64,000 bases of DNA, taken from NCBI RefSeq assembly GCF_036370855.1, contig NC_088102.1, positions 18,023,001 to 18,087,000 of the forward strand, given 5' to 3'. How positions within the stretch are numbered: the first letter of the stretch is position 1; every line of letters starts with the position of its first letter. The notes beneath the pieces were generated by a model that had not been told where the DNA came from, searched no databases, and saw only the letters and a list, made by a program, of their open reading frames with translations. Below, in pieces: positions 1-11,059 of this stretch. The position numbers and the translations under genes were made by a program. The DNA comes from Dromaius novaehollandiae (Eukaryota; Chordata; Aves; Casuariiformes; Dromaiidae).

Positions 1-1027
1 ATATGTTGTGTGGTATTTTACTGCTCAGAAAACTCTGCTGAATCCATGGGGCTACTGACAACATAAATAGTATTTGGTGGGAGGAATAAATTACTCCCAA
101 TAATGTTACTCCCAATAGTGTGAGAGGGATACTCTCAGCAAGGTGTCACCAACCACGAAAAACTAGCATGGGCTTCGTGAGCGACTATGGAGGAAAACAA
201 TTCTCTCAAAACTCTGTATACAACCTAATATATCTTAAGCAGCCTCCTTTTCCTTCCAGATAAAAGATGTGTTTTATATCATGCACAAAAGATTTAACTG
301 AGCTATTCAAAGATTTTAGGATCTCTTTAAACTCTTTTTTTCACCATCATCTATACATACTACTTCATTTTTTGAGTATCAAATATCAGTGTTGTTACCA
401 GCTTGACTCAGGCAGAGGTTCCAGTGCCAACCATGCATGTCAGAGTCCTGGAGTGAGGACTAGGATGAGGCTCAGTGCTAATAACAATGCTAATTTTGAT
501 GAGAAAGCGCAGCAGCTGGGTATGTTTGATATATACCAGGCTTTCCTTGCATTGTCTCCTTGGGCCTCACCCCAATACAACAGTGAGCAGAACATGCACA
601 GATTTAGCACCACATTGCAGTAATGCATTTTTTTCTCCCATATCAGATGCAAATTTCTTCCATGCAACGATTAGAAATTGGAATTCTAAATCCAGTTGAA
701 TTGACCACAAAAAAATATAGACTAGAAACTAGAAGAAAATATCTAGTCACCAGAGAAATGAAGTTCTGGAGGCATGACAATGGACCTTTTTATGTTCGGA
801 GAAGGGGTTGTATGATGCTAGGATGTAGCCTTAACTCAGTTACCCAGTCTTACATTCCCCTGTCTTTTAATACAGTGTCTATACTTGGGGCCTATTATGA
901 CAAGGATTGTTTCTAAAAGGTAAAACATTTTTAAAAGATTTAAATCCCTAAAACAAGACTGAAGCAGAGTTTAGGTGCCTAACACCAGTGACCCTTCACT
1001 TCTATGTTGAACCTCTCAAGCGCCTAA

Positions 1028-1186
1028 AACGCAGAAGTGCCCTCCAGTAACCTGGCCCTGGAACGCCTCATTCTTCAGCTGGTGCCAGAACTGCTGCCCC
1101 TGTGGCTGGACCCAGCAGCACAGCTCCACCACCTCAACCCAGCGCTCAAGCAGGCGTTGCTCCGGAGCACCGCCACCACCGACTGA
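1028..1186 (+). other. GC-rich leucine-rich ORF-like block, origin unknown
   Basis: This is a 52-codon open frame between an in-frame TAA at 1025-1027 and a TGA at 1184-1186. It has no ATG and is clearly richer in G+C than its surroundings. The translation is strongly leucine-rich (it includes LERLILQLVPELLPLWLDP) and ends in STATTD. I do not recognise the family. It could be a fragment of a processed pseudogene, a decayed exon, or chance. The opposite strand also carries an open frame (1016-1222), as often happens in GC-rich DNA. Confidence 0.25.
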
Positions 1187-2784
1187 TAGGAGCAGCCTCC
1201 ACAGCAGGTACAGCAGCAACAACTGCTTTCTTCAGACAACACAGTTTCTGGAGAATGTGCTGGCTCTAGTCTCTCTTCTAAGAGGACTGGCCTAATTGCA
1301 GGGCTAGGGTGCTGGAAACATCCCTACAAATGCACTGTATCTGCTTGGTGCCTCCCTTTTCCTTCCCCTTCCCCCTGCCTCATTAAATACTGATCTATTC
1401 TTTTGAAAGTCACATATTTAGACAGGATTGGATACTGCTTCTGACATGAAGCAGCTTAGAATCTGCCTGTAAAATACTTCTCACAGATGATTGAATATGT
1501 GGGTCCAAATCCTGTCAGAATGAGGAAGGGCTGGTGCAAAGAGTTTACTGTTCTCCGGTTTCTCATGAAAGATATAAATTATTTACTGGAATATATCCCT
1601 CCCTCATTATGCCATTTATGGGAAACACAACACTCAGTGTTTATAAATCAGTTAATTTATAACAGAAAAAACAGATTATTACTCTTTGGAATAGCAAATA
1701 TTTGTTGCAGACCTATATGGGGCAGTCACCTTCATCAGTTTTTTAGAAGTAGTTGAATGAGAAATGTAACAGAGGAGCTACCTAATTGGTAAGACAAGTT
1801 TTACATTATGTCATATTGCAGAGGGGAGGATTTTTGTATTTATCAGATATTCTCTAGATGCAATGTTTAATTTAAGCAGTACTAGATTTTAACCAGCATT
1901 CTAACATTTTAGATTTTTCTCATGCTATGATGTCTTTGAAAGAAAAACACATTTGAGCAAGAAACTTCTTACTTTGAGATCTTAGGCTACAATTATTCCT
2001 TAAAGTAAAACCAGTACTGACTTCTTTGTTTCTACCGCTGTATTTTGCTTATATATTTATTAATGAACTGTCTATTCTGCTTGTAAAGTGTCATTTCTAA
2101 AGTTAGTAATAAGTTTCACTGAAGTCTAAAATTACAAGCCTTTCTATATGTGCAAAAATATCTTTCTATTATTGCCAAAACTGTTTTTCCTCATCCCAGA
2201 TGACATGCTGTTTTTCTAACTCTGTTATTAATAATGAATGACAAAGTTCCTCTAATTCTAACTTTGAAGTGTTGCAATCCTCAATTTGCAGTGAATCTTT
2301 AGTGTAATTGTGAGGTTCTTATTCCTGTGATGTTCATAACACACCCAAATCATTAGTATTTGTGTAGTCTTGAGGAGGCAGGAATTTTTCGTTGAGCATT
2401 CAATTGTGTGGCATGTAGCTGTAAATAAGGATTTCTGGGTTTGTCCTGTACTTTCAGTCTGAAATCTATTTGTGTGAGGAAGGCAGAGCCATCTGGAAGG
2501 CAGCTCATCACATTCCCCATTTGGTTCCCTGACATCTCCAGGTATGGGATTTGGTGGGCCTCCTGAGCCAAGTGCCATAGCCAAGTACCCACACCTCTCA
2601 AAAAGAGATGCAACAGTGATATCTGCCAAATGCAACACTGCCAGATACTGCAGAACATTTGCACGAGCCACAGAAAAGGAAGGGAAAAGCTGGTTCTCTG
2701 CCATGTCTATTGAGTGGCTAGGCCCAATGCTCTGTCAGGAGGACTCTAGCTATTGGAGCAAGCCTTTCCTCCGTAACATAGTAC

Positions 2785-2791
2785 TATAAAA
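2785..2791 (+). promoter_or_regulatory. TATA-box-like sequence in a GC-richer block
   Basis: TATAAAA followed by GG lies inside a block (about 2680-3120) with higher G+C than its surroundings. About 30 bases downstream there is a pyrimidine-rich stretch that could hold a start site. It is 3.2 kb upstream of the SERPINA10 start codon and on the same strand, so it is a possible liver-type promoter for the untranslated first exon. It could equally be part of a decayed LTR or a chance match. Confidence 0.2.
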
Positions 2792-5700
2792 GGCAAAAAT
2801 CTCCCAGTCCCTGTCTCTTTGCTAAAGCTGACCCTGCCTGTGTCTCTTTGAAGGAGGGAGGAACCTCTCTGAAGGAGAGAGGATTCCCTTGAACCAACCC
2901 CTCACACATACACATTTTCAGATCCAGTGGAGGTCATTTGTTGCCAAGACAGGTACAGGACTCTGGCAGGAACAGCACAGCACTCCCTTTCCACAGAAGT
3001 GGGTCTACCTAAGGAGCAGAGGTACCTTGCAGTTACTATAATGGCTCTTACCTGCCTTGCTGTGCTGTCAGGCAAGGGAAAATAACTACCCCAGTCCTGC
3101 AGATTTTGTTGGTGCATCGTTCGGCCAGTGAGGCAGGAGCCAAATTCAGGTAAAACCGTTGCCTATTCCAGCCCTGCAGAATCAGACCTCCCAGGTGCCA
3201 CAAAGACCCCTGCACGGGATCTGAGCAGTGGGGCCACTGTCTGGAGCTGAGAGAGTTGTTCAAGTGAGATTTGGGGATTACCTCAAATGCAGGATAAACA
3301 AGTATGAAGATTTTCATGCTCTGCATCTTCAGCCACTAAGGACATTGGGAATCTCACTGAGAATAAAGCAAGAATTATAGGAAAAAAATATTCACAACTG
3401 TAGTAAACTGTGTATTTTACTATGTTCCCTGGCTGACATGCACTTGGGATGAGGCGTAACATTCAAGGATTTCACTGTCTCTTAAGTCATTACAGCCCAT
3501 CTGTGTTACACCAAGTACAGAATGTGACCTCTTATTTCAAAAGAAAATATCACATCACCTGACTGCCAAATACAACCTGTGACTTCGCACCCAAATGGAC
3601 TTACATCAATATACTTTTTCAGGACTAACTCTGACAGCCTGAATCAGGCAACTCTTACATTCAGTTGACCTCTGAGTAAATGGCAATCAAATAAAGCCAG
3701 GTTTCCCCTCTGCCAAATCATAAATTATACAATGACCATAATTTGCTGTTACAGATCCTTAACTAGAAAGTAGTTAATAGTTGCCATGTGTTTTCTAGAT
3801 AGTTAAATCACTTACTACTTTAATGATGGTCCATATAATCCATCTTTCCATCTCTTGTATCTGTTCTCATGGCATTGCTATGCAAAAGCGTTCCATGCAG
3901 GCTTGGTGGTCTTGAACATCCTGTTTAATTTACAATGGGAAAGTGCCTCTCCAAATATTGTGGCCATTCAAGATTTTTCCCTAAGTGAAATTCTACACTA
4001 CACTGTATAGGAGATAAATTCATGTATTGTTTTTTAATGTTTCATCTACATTTTTGTATAATGTCTGAAGTCCATGCTTAAAGGACAGCGGGCTCTGTGA
4101 AAGAGAAAGACGAGCACCTTTGCAGGTTATGACTGAAATGTGCAAATTTACACGAGTGAAGTTTGATGCTGAAGTTTCCCTAAGGCCTTCTGGAAAATGT
4201 GTCCAGTTCTCTCTGAAGGTTTTGTTGGAGAGACCAGACCTCATATTAATTGTGTGCAGAAACCATAACTTATTTAAAATACTTTATTTTTATGCACAGA
4301 AAAACTGTTTCACCCTCATGCTATTTGACATTGAAACACGGTATTTTCAGGTAGGAAATGGCACTGACAAACCTGCTTCGGCATTTGCTGAACAGAGAAG
4401 TTTAAGAGAACAGGGAATCCTATGATGTGTGGTCAGGGAGAATGATCTGCATGGAATATTAAACAACGCATATCAGAAAGATGAAAAGAGAAATTAAATG
4501 ATGACGGGCAAGCATTCTTCATAATGATATTGCATTCTCTGTCCTGGGTCTCATAAACTTTTCAGTGCTTGGTAAGTATAGGTAGTAATATGGAATTTCA
4601 TGTGGACTTACTAGAAAAAGATATATGAACCAGGCTGTTGACAAGAGCACAGTAACAGGTACAGCATCTTGCTCTATGTAGATACTGAGGTTAGAACTTC
4701 AGACTTGCTCTCTTGTCGAGCTAGAGGCTGCCTCTGTTGATCCAGCCACATATTAGGATGATACCAATAGGGATTCCAGTTAAAGGTGGCTGGGCATGAT
4801 ATCGGCCATAAGGTTTCCTTGCGTTTTATTGCGTACAAAACCTAGTATGTCTTAGCAATATTTATCTAGGCTCCTGCAGAACTTCTGACACTGCTTTTGG
4901 CAGTGGACTGCCAATCAGGTTCACCAAAAAAAATTTCCTGTGCCTAAATTCTTCCTGGTTCTCCAGGCTCACAACAGTACACTCCCTCACAGCTTATACA
5001 CAAAGCTGCAGATGTTTTATTGTTACTAAACATGAACAAGATAGTTGTTGGCCCTTGTAATTTATCATTTCTGCAACAAAACCTAGTGACTGCAGTCTGA
5101 CTTGTGTATAAAACACACAGATATTTAAGCGTCTGGTTTTAAATAGACAATTTTTAACATAATGTACTTTAACACTCAAAAAGTAGATTGTTTTCTGTTT
5201 TGGCTTTTATCAGACTCAAAAATAAGGTAGTTTTTGTGCTTTTCTTAAATGTTTTTTTCTAAGGAGTTGAATTGAATCATGTTGATATGGCATACCATTA
5301 ATATAAAACCGGTAAGGTAAAAAATATTAGAGAGAAGCATTTCTAGAAAAAGGATGGAAACAATTTGAGTCTGGCAGGCTGCAAGCATTATGAAGGAACA
5401 GATGGAGCCCATGAGAATGTGCAACCATGATTAAGACACCTAACATGGGGAACCCAATGCACCCACCAGTGCCAATGAAGTGGAAAAAGGGAGCTACTAC
5501 GGGTCTCTCGGCTCCTCAACGTATCACCATCTGCATTTTCTAGGAATAGTCTGTTTCAGAGTTCTCCAGGGAAAACATCATTTTCCAACACAATTTGCCT
5601 AGAGATCTTCTGCTTACAGATGACATCAGTTTCACATGGAGTGAGACACGTGTCCAACAAATAGATTCACCAGCTCTGAGCTAGATATCTTACTTGAAAG

Positions 5701-6017
5701 TCCAAGTTTGATTTTGTTATAGAATTACAAGTTAGAACAGGACAATCACTGAAATTCTTCTGGAATGAACTACTCATAGCATATAGCTCTATGCAGCAGA
5801 TCACAACGTTTCTTTCAGATCCACTTACTAATGTTGGAAACTTCTCTCTCCCACTGATTTAAATTTGACTGTTTAGGTAAGAACTAGGTCTTATAGTGTC
5901 TACACTGAAGAGGCAGAAAGACCACCTTGCTACATCCATGACCTTTTGCATTGTGACAAAAAGTCACTGCAAACAAAAGTCACTGATGGTGTTTTTTCCC
6001 CCCATTTTCTTTACTAG

Positions 6018-6044
6018 GAAGAAAGCTCACTACTGGATACCAAC
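6018..6044 (+). other. SERPINA10: SERPINA10 5' untranslated leader with splice acceptor
   Basis: A T/C-rich tract followed by ACTAG at about 5990-6017 forms a good splice acceptor just before the start codon. The exon would therefore begin at 6018 with 27 untranslated bases. This implies at least one upstream non-coding exon, as in mammalian SERPINA10. That exon is not located here. Confidence 0.55.
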
Positions 6045-6753
6045 ATGAAAACAGGAATTTATCTACTTTTCTTATGTGAAGTATGTGTTGAAATCAGTAA
6101 GGCTGACATCAAACCTAAAATTCCAAAGGAAGAAAAAGAAGAGAATTTCTTACAAAGAAATAAAGATGTCAATATTTCTGAGGAGTGGGATCAGCATGAA
6201 AATGTCTCTAAACCTTTTGAAAAGCAAGTCCTTGAAGAGTTCACTCTTTACAACTTCACTGAAAAGACTGCGAATTTTGGATTTAATCTCTATCGAAAAA
6301 TTGCAATGACACATGACAAAAATGTGGTCTTCTCTCCCCTCTCTGTATCAGCTCTTATGGCTACATACATGTTTGCAGCCAAAGGGGAAACACACAGACA
6401 AATTGTAAAAGGCCTAAACCTCCATGCTTTGAATGACAGAGAGAATCAGCATTATTTACCAGCCTTGTTTAAACAACTGAAAGATAACATCACAACGAAT
6501 GAAGAACTACTTCTTGTGCAAGGTACTCTTTCTTTTATCCAAAAGGACTTCAGGCTCAGGGAGTCTTTCATCAATTTGTCTAAACAGTACTTTGATATGG
6601 AATTCCTGAGTGTGGACTTTCAAAACACCACACAGGCAAAATTTGTTATAAATCAAAATATTAACAAAAGGACCAAAGGAAAGATCCCAGAGCTTTTTGA
6701 AGACCTTGACCGCCATAATAAACTGCTGCTTGTGGACTACGTGTTCTTTAAAG
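6045..6753 (+). CDS. SERPINA10: SERPINA10 coding exon 1 (residues 1-236 plus one base)
   Basis: Encodes the signal peptide, a lysine/glutamate-rich N-terminal extension with sequons at N43, N53 and N70, then the serpin core from helix A through helix F. Further sequons are at N148, N177 and N194. The exon ends after one base of a glycine codon at the donor G|GTAACT (6754). Reading on would add only GNY and a stop. The ATG at 6045 is the first in-frame start and gives a signal peptide directly. Confidence 0.93.
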
Positions 6754-9710
6754 GTAACTACTAATTTTATTTTGCAAAATGATTATTTATGAGAAGAAAC
6801 AGCACTCTGACTTCAGTTATATTAGAGGAAGTTTAAATGAATTCAGATGTCCTGTTTTGCCTCCATCTCCACAGAGATTTACTTTCTTCTTCTATTATGT
6901 TTATCTAATAGTAAATGATTTTTTTATGATAGAGAACCCCAAATCTTCTATGCTTTCAGGGTGATGGAAAGAAACAGCCAAGACATGCAGAACGTGTTCT
7001 GTAGATGGGGGGTCCTCTAGTGTCAAATATGCTATGCCCCTCTTCCTGCCGTCGAGTTTTGACTGCTGGCTTAGCAGACAGACAAGGGACTCACAAAGGA
7101 GGTCCTGCTTATGGCAACGAGCAATATCTCACATTTTACTCCAAAACAGATAGCCATACAGAAGCCAGTGACACCTGATCAGGTAAAAAGCAAAGAAGAG
7201 GAGCTAGAATGACCAAGGGAAAAAGAGGAATGCTGTGCAAAGAACCCACAACCACAGCCATTATGCGTGGAAGCAGTCCAAAGCAGTCAGCAGATACCAT
7301 CCAAGGAAATTCTGCCAAAATAAAAACACACACAAGAGAACAAAGTAAATTGTAGCCATACAGCCTCCCTAGGGATGAAATTTATTCTTTTGGATTTATA
7401 AGTATGCAGTTTGACAAATGCCAAGGTTCCTTTCCCTGGCAGAAAATCAGAGAAGACAGATAAATGGTTGTGGCTGAGTTTGAAAGCAAACGTAGAGATC
7501 AGTATCATTAATACAGAAGAGGTCACATTCCAGAGCACCTTTTAAGACAGTTCACTGCAAAAGATTGTGTCCTAAAAACAGGATGTTGAACAGCTGGTAG
7601 AGATTTTTAGATAAGGTGGCATGTTAATAAAAGACGGATGTTCATATGGCATTCAATAAACAAAAGGGATATCAGTTCTGAACTTGACTGGCAACTAATC
7701 AGCCTCAGAAAAGAGATTTTCCTGCTTTCCTTGGCAAATGAAGTAGTTTATTTTGTGCATTACTGTTTTTTCCTGAGGTAAAAGAAAGTAATGCATATAT
7801 ACATTAAATATATACGCATAAATATACTGCAGTTGTCATCCACTTATCCCAAACGCAACTGATAACCACTTCAACTAGCTACAAGAAGGATTCTATGCAT
7901 TTTTAAGGGCTTCTGAATATTGTTCTGAATCAGTCCGAATGCACATAATTATTTCATTTCTTTCTTTTCTCAGGCAAATGGCTCTATCCGTTTAATTCTA
8001 AATTCACAGAAATTGAGACTTTCCACATAAACAAATACAGAAGTGTACAGGTACCCATGATGTTCAAGTCTGATAAAGTTACCTCAACTTTTGATGAGAA
8101 TTTAAGATGCAATGTGATAAAGCTTCCCTACAAAGGGAAAGCCCACATGCTGGTTGTCATCCCAGAAAAGGAGGCAGATTACATTTCACTTGAAGACCAT
8201 TTGACCACAGAGCTTGTGGAAGCATGGCTTAGAAATATGAAGACCAGGTATTGCTTCTTGTTCTTTGACATCTGTTGGCTTTAATGTCTTTTATGCCTAT
8301 TGCAGCAAAGCCAGAAAGCAAAATACAGATTAGTTGGTTTTCCTAACTCATTTAATAAACTGGCATCTCTGTGGCATTAAGTATCTACAGTGGAAAGGCC
8401 ATTTTATGATCTACCCATACCTATGGGCAACTGTGGTATGAAAACTTCTACTATTAGTGCATCACTTAAGTCTGTGATTCATCTCACTAAGAAATGTCTA
8501 TGTCTCTGAAGGCACAGTCAATTTAGTCTTTCCAAATTCTTCCTTAAGGCGCTAAAGCTCCCTAAATTTAGCACTTCCAGGCAAACTGCAAAATAAACCA
8601 ATATATACAGTGTATTTATGAAACCTTTCCTATCAGTGGAAACCCAGTGTAACAGGATAAATTTAAACATGAAAATGTAAAAATAAATTTTTCCTGTGAA
8701 ATAAGATTCCCGAAGTGACAACCCTTTCCACTGGTTAATAAATTAGTGTCACCCTGGTATCAGGGCACTGGAAGTGCTGGTGGAAATACACAGAGAAAAA
8801 ATGATTTCTATCATCTTTGGCAACTGACAAGTCAGAAATGATATTCTGCCAATCTCCAGCAGAGACTCTTTAGTTTTTGCCCCTAGTGGAGGACATTTGG
8901 ATAAAGTTTAATCCCTGAGTAGTCTGCAATCAGCAGTCATCTGCTACCTAGTCTAAGCTTTCGTTGATTTGTTTTTTAAACAGAAAAGTGGATATTTCAT
9001 TTCCCAAGTTCAAACTGGAACAAAAATACAAAATGAAGAAATTGCTTCAAGCTCTAGGAATTAAAAATCTCTTCACACATGCAGCAGATCTTAGTCATCT
9101 CACAGATCAAGAATATGTAAAAGTTTCACAGGTAAGCTTTCTAAAATTATTTGCTATTTGGCTTGTAATAACGTCTAATAGGCCCAGCCAGATAACACAT
9201 CATATAAAGATATAGTGACACTACTAGGAAAGGACTTCCTCTGCAAAGTATATGGAATGTACACGCTTTAAGCACAGTATGGATCCCACTTCAAGGATGA
9301 GGTGTGTATAAGTAAGGGGCAGTTACGTTTCATATGTGCTCAACACCTTTCTTAGACTCGCCCATCACAGGAAGAAAGTCTTACCTCAAGAAGCACATAG
9401 TTTACAGAGAAGAAAAAAAAAATTAAACAGAAACTGAAAAAGAAAAGCACTGTAAATGACAGTCATTGTAAATGACAGAGTAGGATTGATAACCTAGGAC
9501 CAAAACTCTGAGAGAGACTTTTTTTCAGAAAGAATACTTCTAAACTACTGCTGTTGTTGCTACACGTCTTCCTACACCAACTTATTACAGAACCCTTTGA
9601 CTGTGATTTGCCAAAACTGCTAACCGGTGCTGTCATAAACAGTTCCATACACATTTTGAAAAACTCTAAACCCTGAACTAGAGTTGTTCAAAATTGTGCT
9701 GGTTATGTAG

Positions 9711-9752
<42 letters not shown>

Positions 9753-11032
9753 CTGAGAAAATGTAACATCCTAAGGAAAAACATTAAAAGGATAAAATTG
9801 CAGTGAGGTTCAGTTTATTAAAAACTTCTAGAAAGTACAATGACAATCTGCAGCACTTTCCTCCCTTCCCTTTTATTATATAATTATTCTTTGCTGTTTC
9901 TCAACAGTTAATTCCGATACTACAAACCAATCATGCTTCAACAGTAGCTGCTAACTGACATTAGAAGCAATATATACATCAGTTGACAAAGTGCCAGAGG
10001 AATAACCTTTCCCTGTGAATCATGCTAGCCTGCTTTATTACTTCAGCATATTTAGCACAGCGCTTGACACTGGCAAGTCCTTCGAGTGTCTTGACGTAAA
10101 GTCATTTCTAGAATTAAGAGTTCTGGAGTCAGGAATCAGTTAGCTGACCAGACAGTTCACCAACAGAGACCCAAACACAGGGGATGTTCTCAGAGATATG
10201 TGCAGGCTAAAAGAGCAAAAAGGGAAAAGAATCTGACCTTGCCAGACTGTCTCAGAGTGAGTTCTGTGGGAAAGGACAGTCTTCAGCCCAAACCAGGATT
10301 GTACCCCAAAGCTGTACATACTAATAAATTTTAGAATTAAAAATATAGAGGAATAAAACAAGACTGCTGCATGTATCTAAGCTGCCACAGAATGAACAGT
10401 GAATGCTATATCCAGCCATTCAGTGTTTGTGATTAATGAAAATGCACCTCCCACTTTTGAGACAGACTTGGGAGTGCATGCTAGGTGTAAAAGAGGAGCA
10501 CTATATAAGTGCAATAGCTGCTTCATGTTACCAGCTGCAAGAATAATACCTCTAAGTGATGTCTATGCTCAGAAACATGGAAAAATCACAGTGATACCAC
10601 TAGAACTAGCATCTGCGCTGTAAGTATTGTGGTCATATAGCTGTATCAACTCATCTGCTTCTGAGGTAGACAGCATATGGGTCTAGGTCTACCAGTAATA
10701 GACAGTGCTAGATTGCACAGACCTGCCTATTTTAATCTCTAATAGGGGCTGACTTCAGCTGAACGTCTGGGACTTTGAGAAACATTCTTCATGTCAGCAT
10801 TTATTTCTGCCATTTATATTATTTTTATATTGCACTTTAGGTTGTCCAAAAGGCAGTAATTGAAGTGGATGAAAAAGGAACTGAGGCAACAGCAGCTACT
10901 GGGTCAGAAATAACTGCATTCTCAGTACCTCCTGTCATTAAAGTGGATCGACCATTCCTTTTTATGATTTTTGAAGAAACTTTTAGCACATTACTGTTCA
11001 TGGGCAGGGTGGTTGATCCAACAGAAATGTGA
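6045..11032 (+). CDS. SERPINA10: Protein Z-dependent protease inhibitor (serpin A10), 4 coding exons
   Basis: Secreted clade A serpin. In mammals this protein inhibits factor Xa on membranes with cofactor protein Z, and factor XIa. The coding exons 6045-6753, 7974-8247, 8984-9131 and 10841-11032 join in frame (1323 nt, 440 residues; human about 444) through canonical GT-AG sites. Visible features are a hydrophobic signal peptide (about residues 1-20), a charged N-terminal extension, the serpin core from about residue 75 (FSPLSVSALM at 96-105), the helix-F stretch INKRTKGKIPELF (206-218), the hinge G390-TEATAATG, the loop ITAF-SVPP with predicted P1 Phe404, and the C-terminal signature VDRPFLFMI. 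The residue-by-residue match to human ZPI, plus PPP4R4 as the convergent neighbour, makes another clade A serpin unlikely. The loop's canonical P15 Gly and small P12-P9 residues predict an inhibitor. What is odd: P1 is Phe where human has Tyr. Confidence 0.93.
7974..8247 (+). CDS. SERPINA10: SERPINA10 coding exon 2 (residues 237-328)
   Basis: The acceptor TTTTCTCAG at 7965-7973 opens the exon. It completes Gly237 and continues KWLYPFN, the typical serpin strand after the helix-F region, then VPMMFKSDKV and STFDENLRCNVIKLPYKG. It ends LRNMKTR with Arg328 split at the donor GTATTG (8248). The EKEADYISLED stretch (301-311) corresponds to the human region that carries the acidic residues implicated in protein Z binding. 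Confidence 0.93.
8984..9131 (+). CDS. SERPINA10: SERPINA10 coding exon 3 (residues 328-377)
   Basis: The acceptor TTTTTTAAACAG lies just before 8984. It encodes KVDISFPKFKLEQKYKMKK, the serpin strand that precedes the reactive-loop exon, and ADLSHLTDQEYVKVSQ. It ends exactly on a codon at CAG|GTAAGC (9132), leaving a phase 0 junction to the last exon. Confidence 0.93.
9715..9747 (+). repeat. Poly(A) run of 33 in SERPINA10 intron 3
   Basis: Thirty-three consecutive A bases lie between coding exons 3 and 4. No recognisable retrotransposed body precedes it, so it may be a simple homopolymer or the tail of an unrecognised insertion. Confidence 0.9.
10841..11032 (+). CDS. SERPINA10: SERPINA10 coding exon 4: reactive centre loop and C-terminus
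   Basis: The acceptor TTGCACTTTAG precedes 10841. It encodes VVQKAVIEVDEKG, the hinge with P15 Gly390, the scissile region ITAF-SVPP (P1 codon TTC at 10919-10921), the serpin signature KVDRPFLFMIFEE and the end GRVVDPTEM. The stop codon TGA is at 11030-11032. No frameshift or stop interrupts it. Confidence 0.94.
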   Translation, partial: VVQKAVIEVDEKGTEATAATGSEITAFSVPPVIKVDRPFLFMIFEETFSTLLFMGRVVDPTEM

Positions 11033-11037
11033 ATAAA
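11032..11037 (+). terminator. SERPINA10: Polyadenylation hexamer overlapping the SERPINA10 stop
   Basis: AATAAA shares the final A of the TGA stop codon. A GT-rich stretch and then a T-rich stretch follow within about 50 bases (11038-11090), as expected downstream of a cleavage site. If used, the 3' UTR would be only about 15-30 bases. Confidence 0.6.
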
Positions 11038-11059
11038 GGTAATAGTTTCTGTTCCATGG

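Larger units (their letters stand above)
1..6017. other. 5' flanking/intergenic region upstream of SERPINA10
   Basis: About 6 kb without a recognisable coding gene. Short ORFs on both strands (for example 267-623 +, 2258-2704 -, 4120-4425 +) show no family signature and no exon-like splice context that I could recognise. The two stretches that stand out are a GC-rich leucine-rich ORF-like block near 1028-1186 and a moderately GC-rich block with a TATA-like sequence near 2785. A non-coding first exon of the serpin is expected somewhere in this stretch because a splice acceptor sits just before the start codon, but I could not place it with confidence. Confidence 0.6.

Noticed and set aside
2258-2704. 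148-codon minus-strand open frame upstream of SERPINA10
   Set aside because: It overlaps other open frames on both strands and shows no family motif. The length alone is not convincing in a block with raised G+C.
4120-4425. 101-codon + strand open frame
   Set aside because: No recognisable family, no splice signals suggesting an exon, and an opposite-strand frame covers the same bases.
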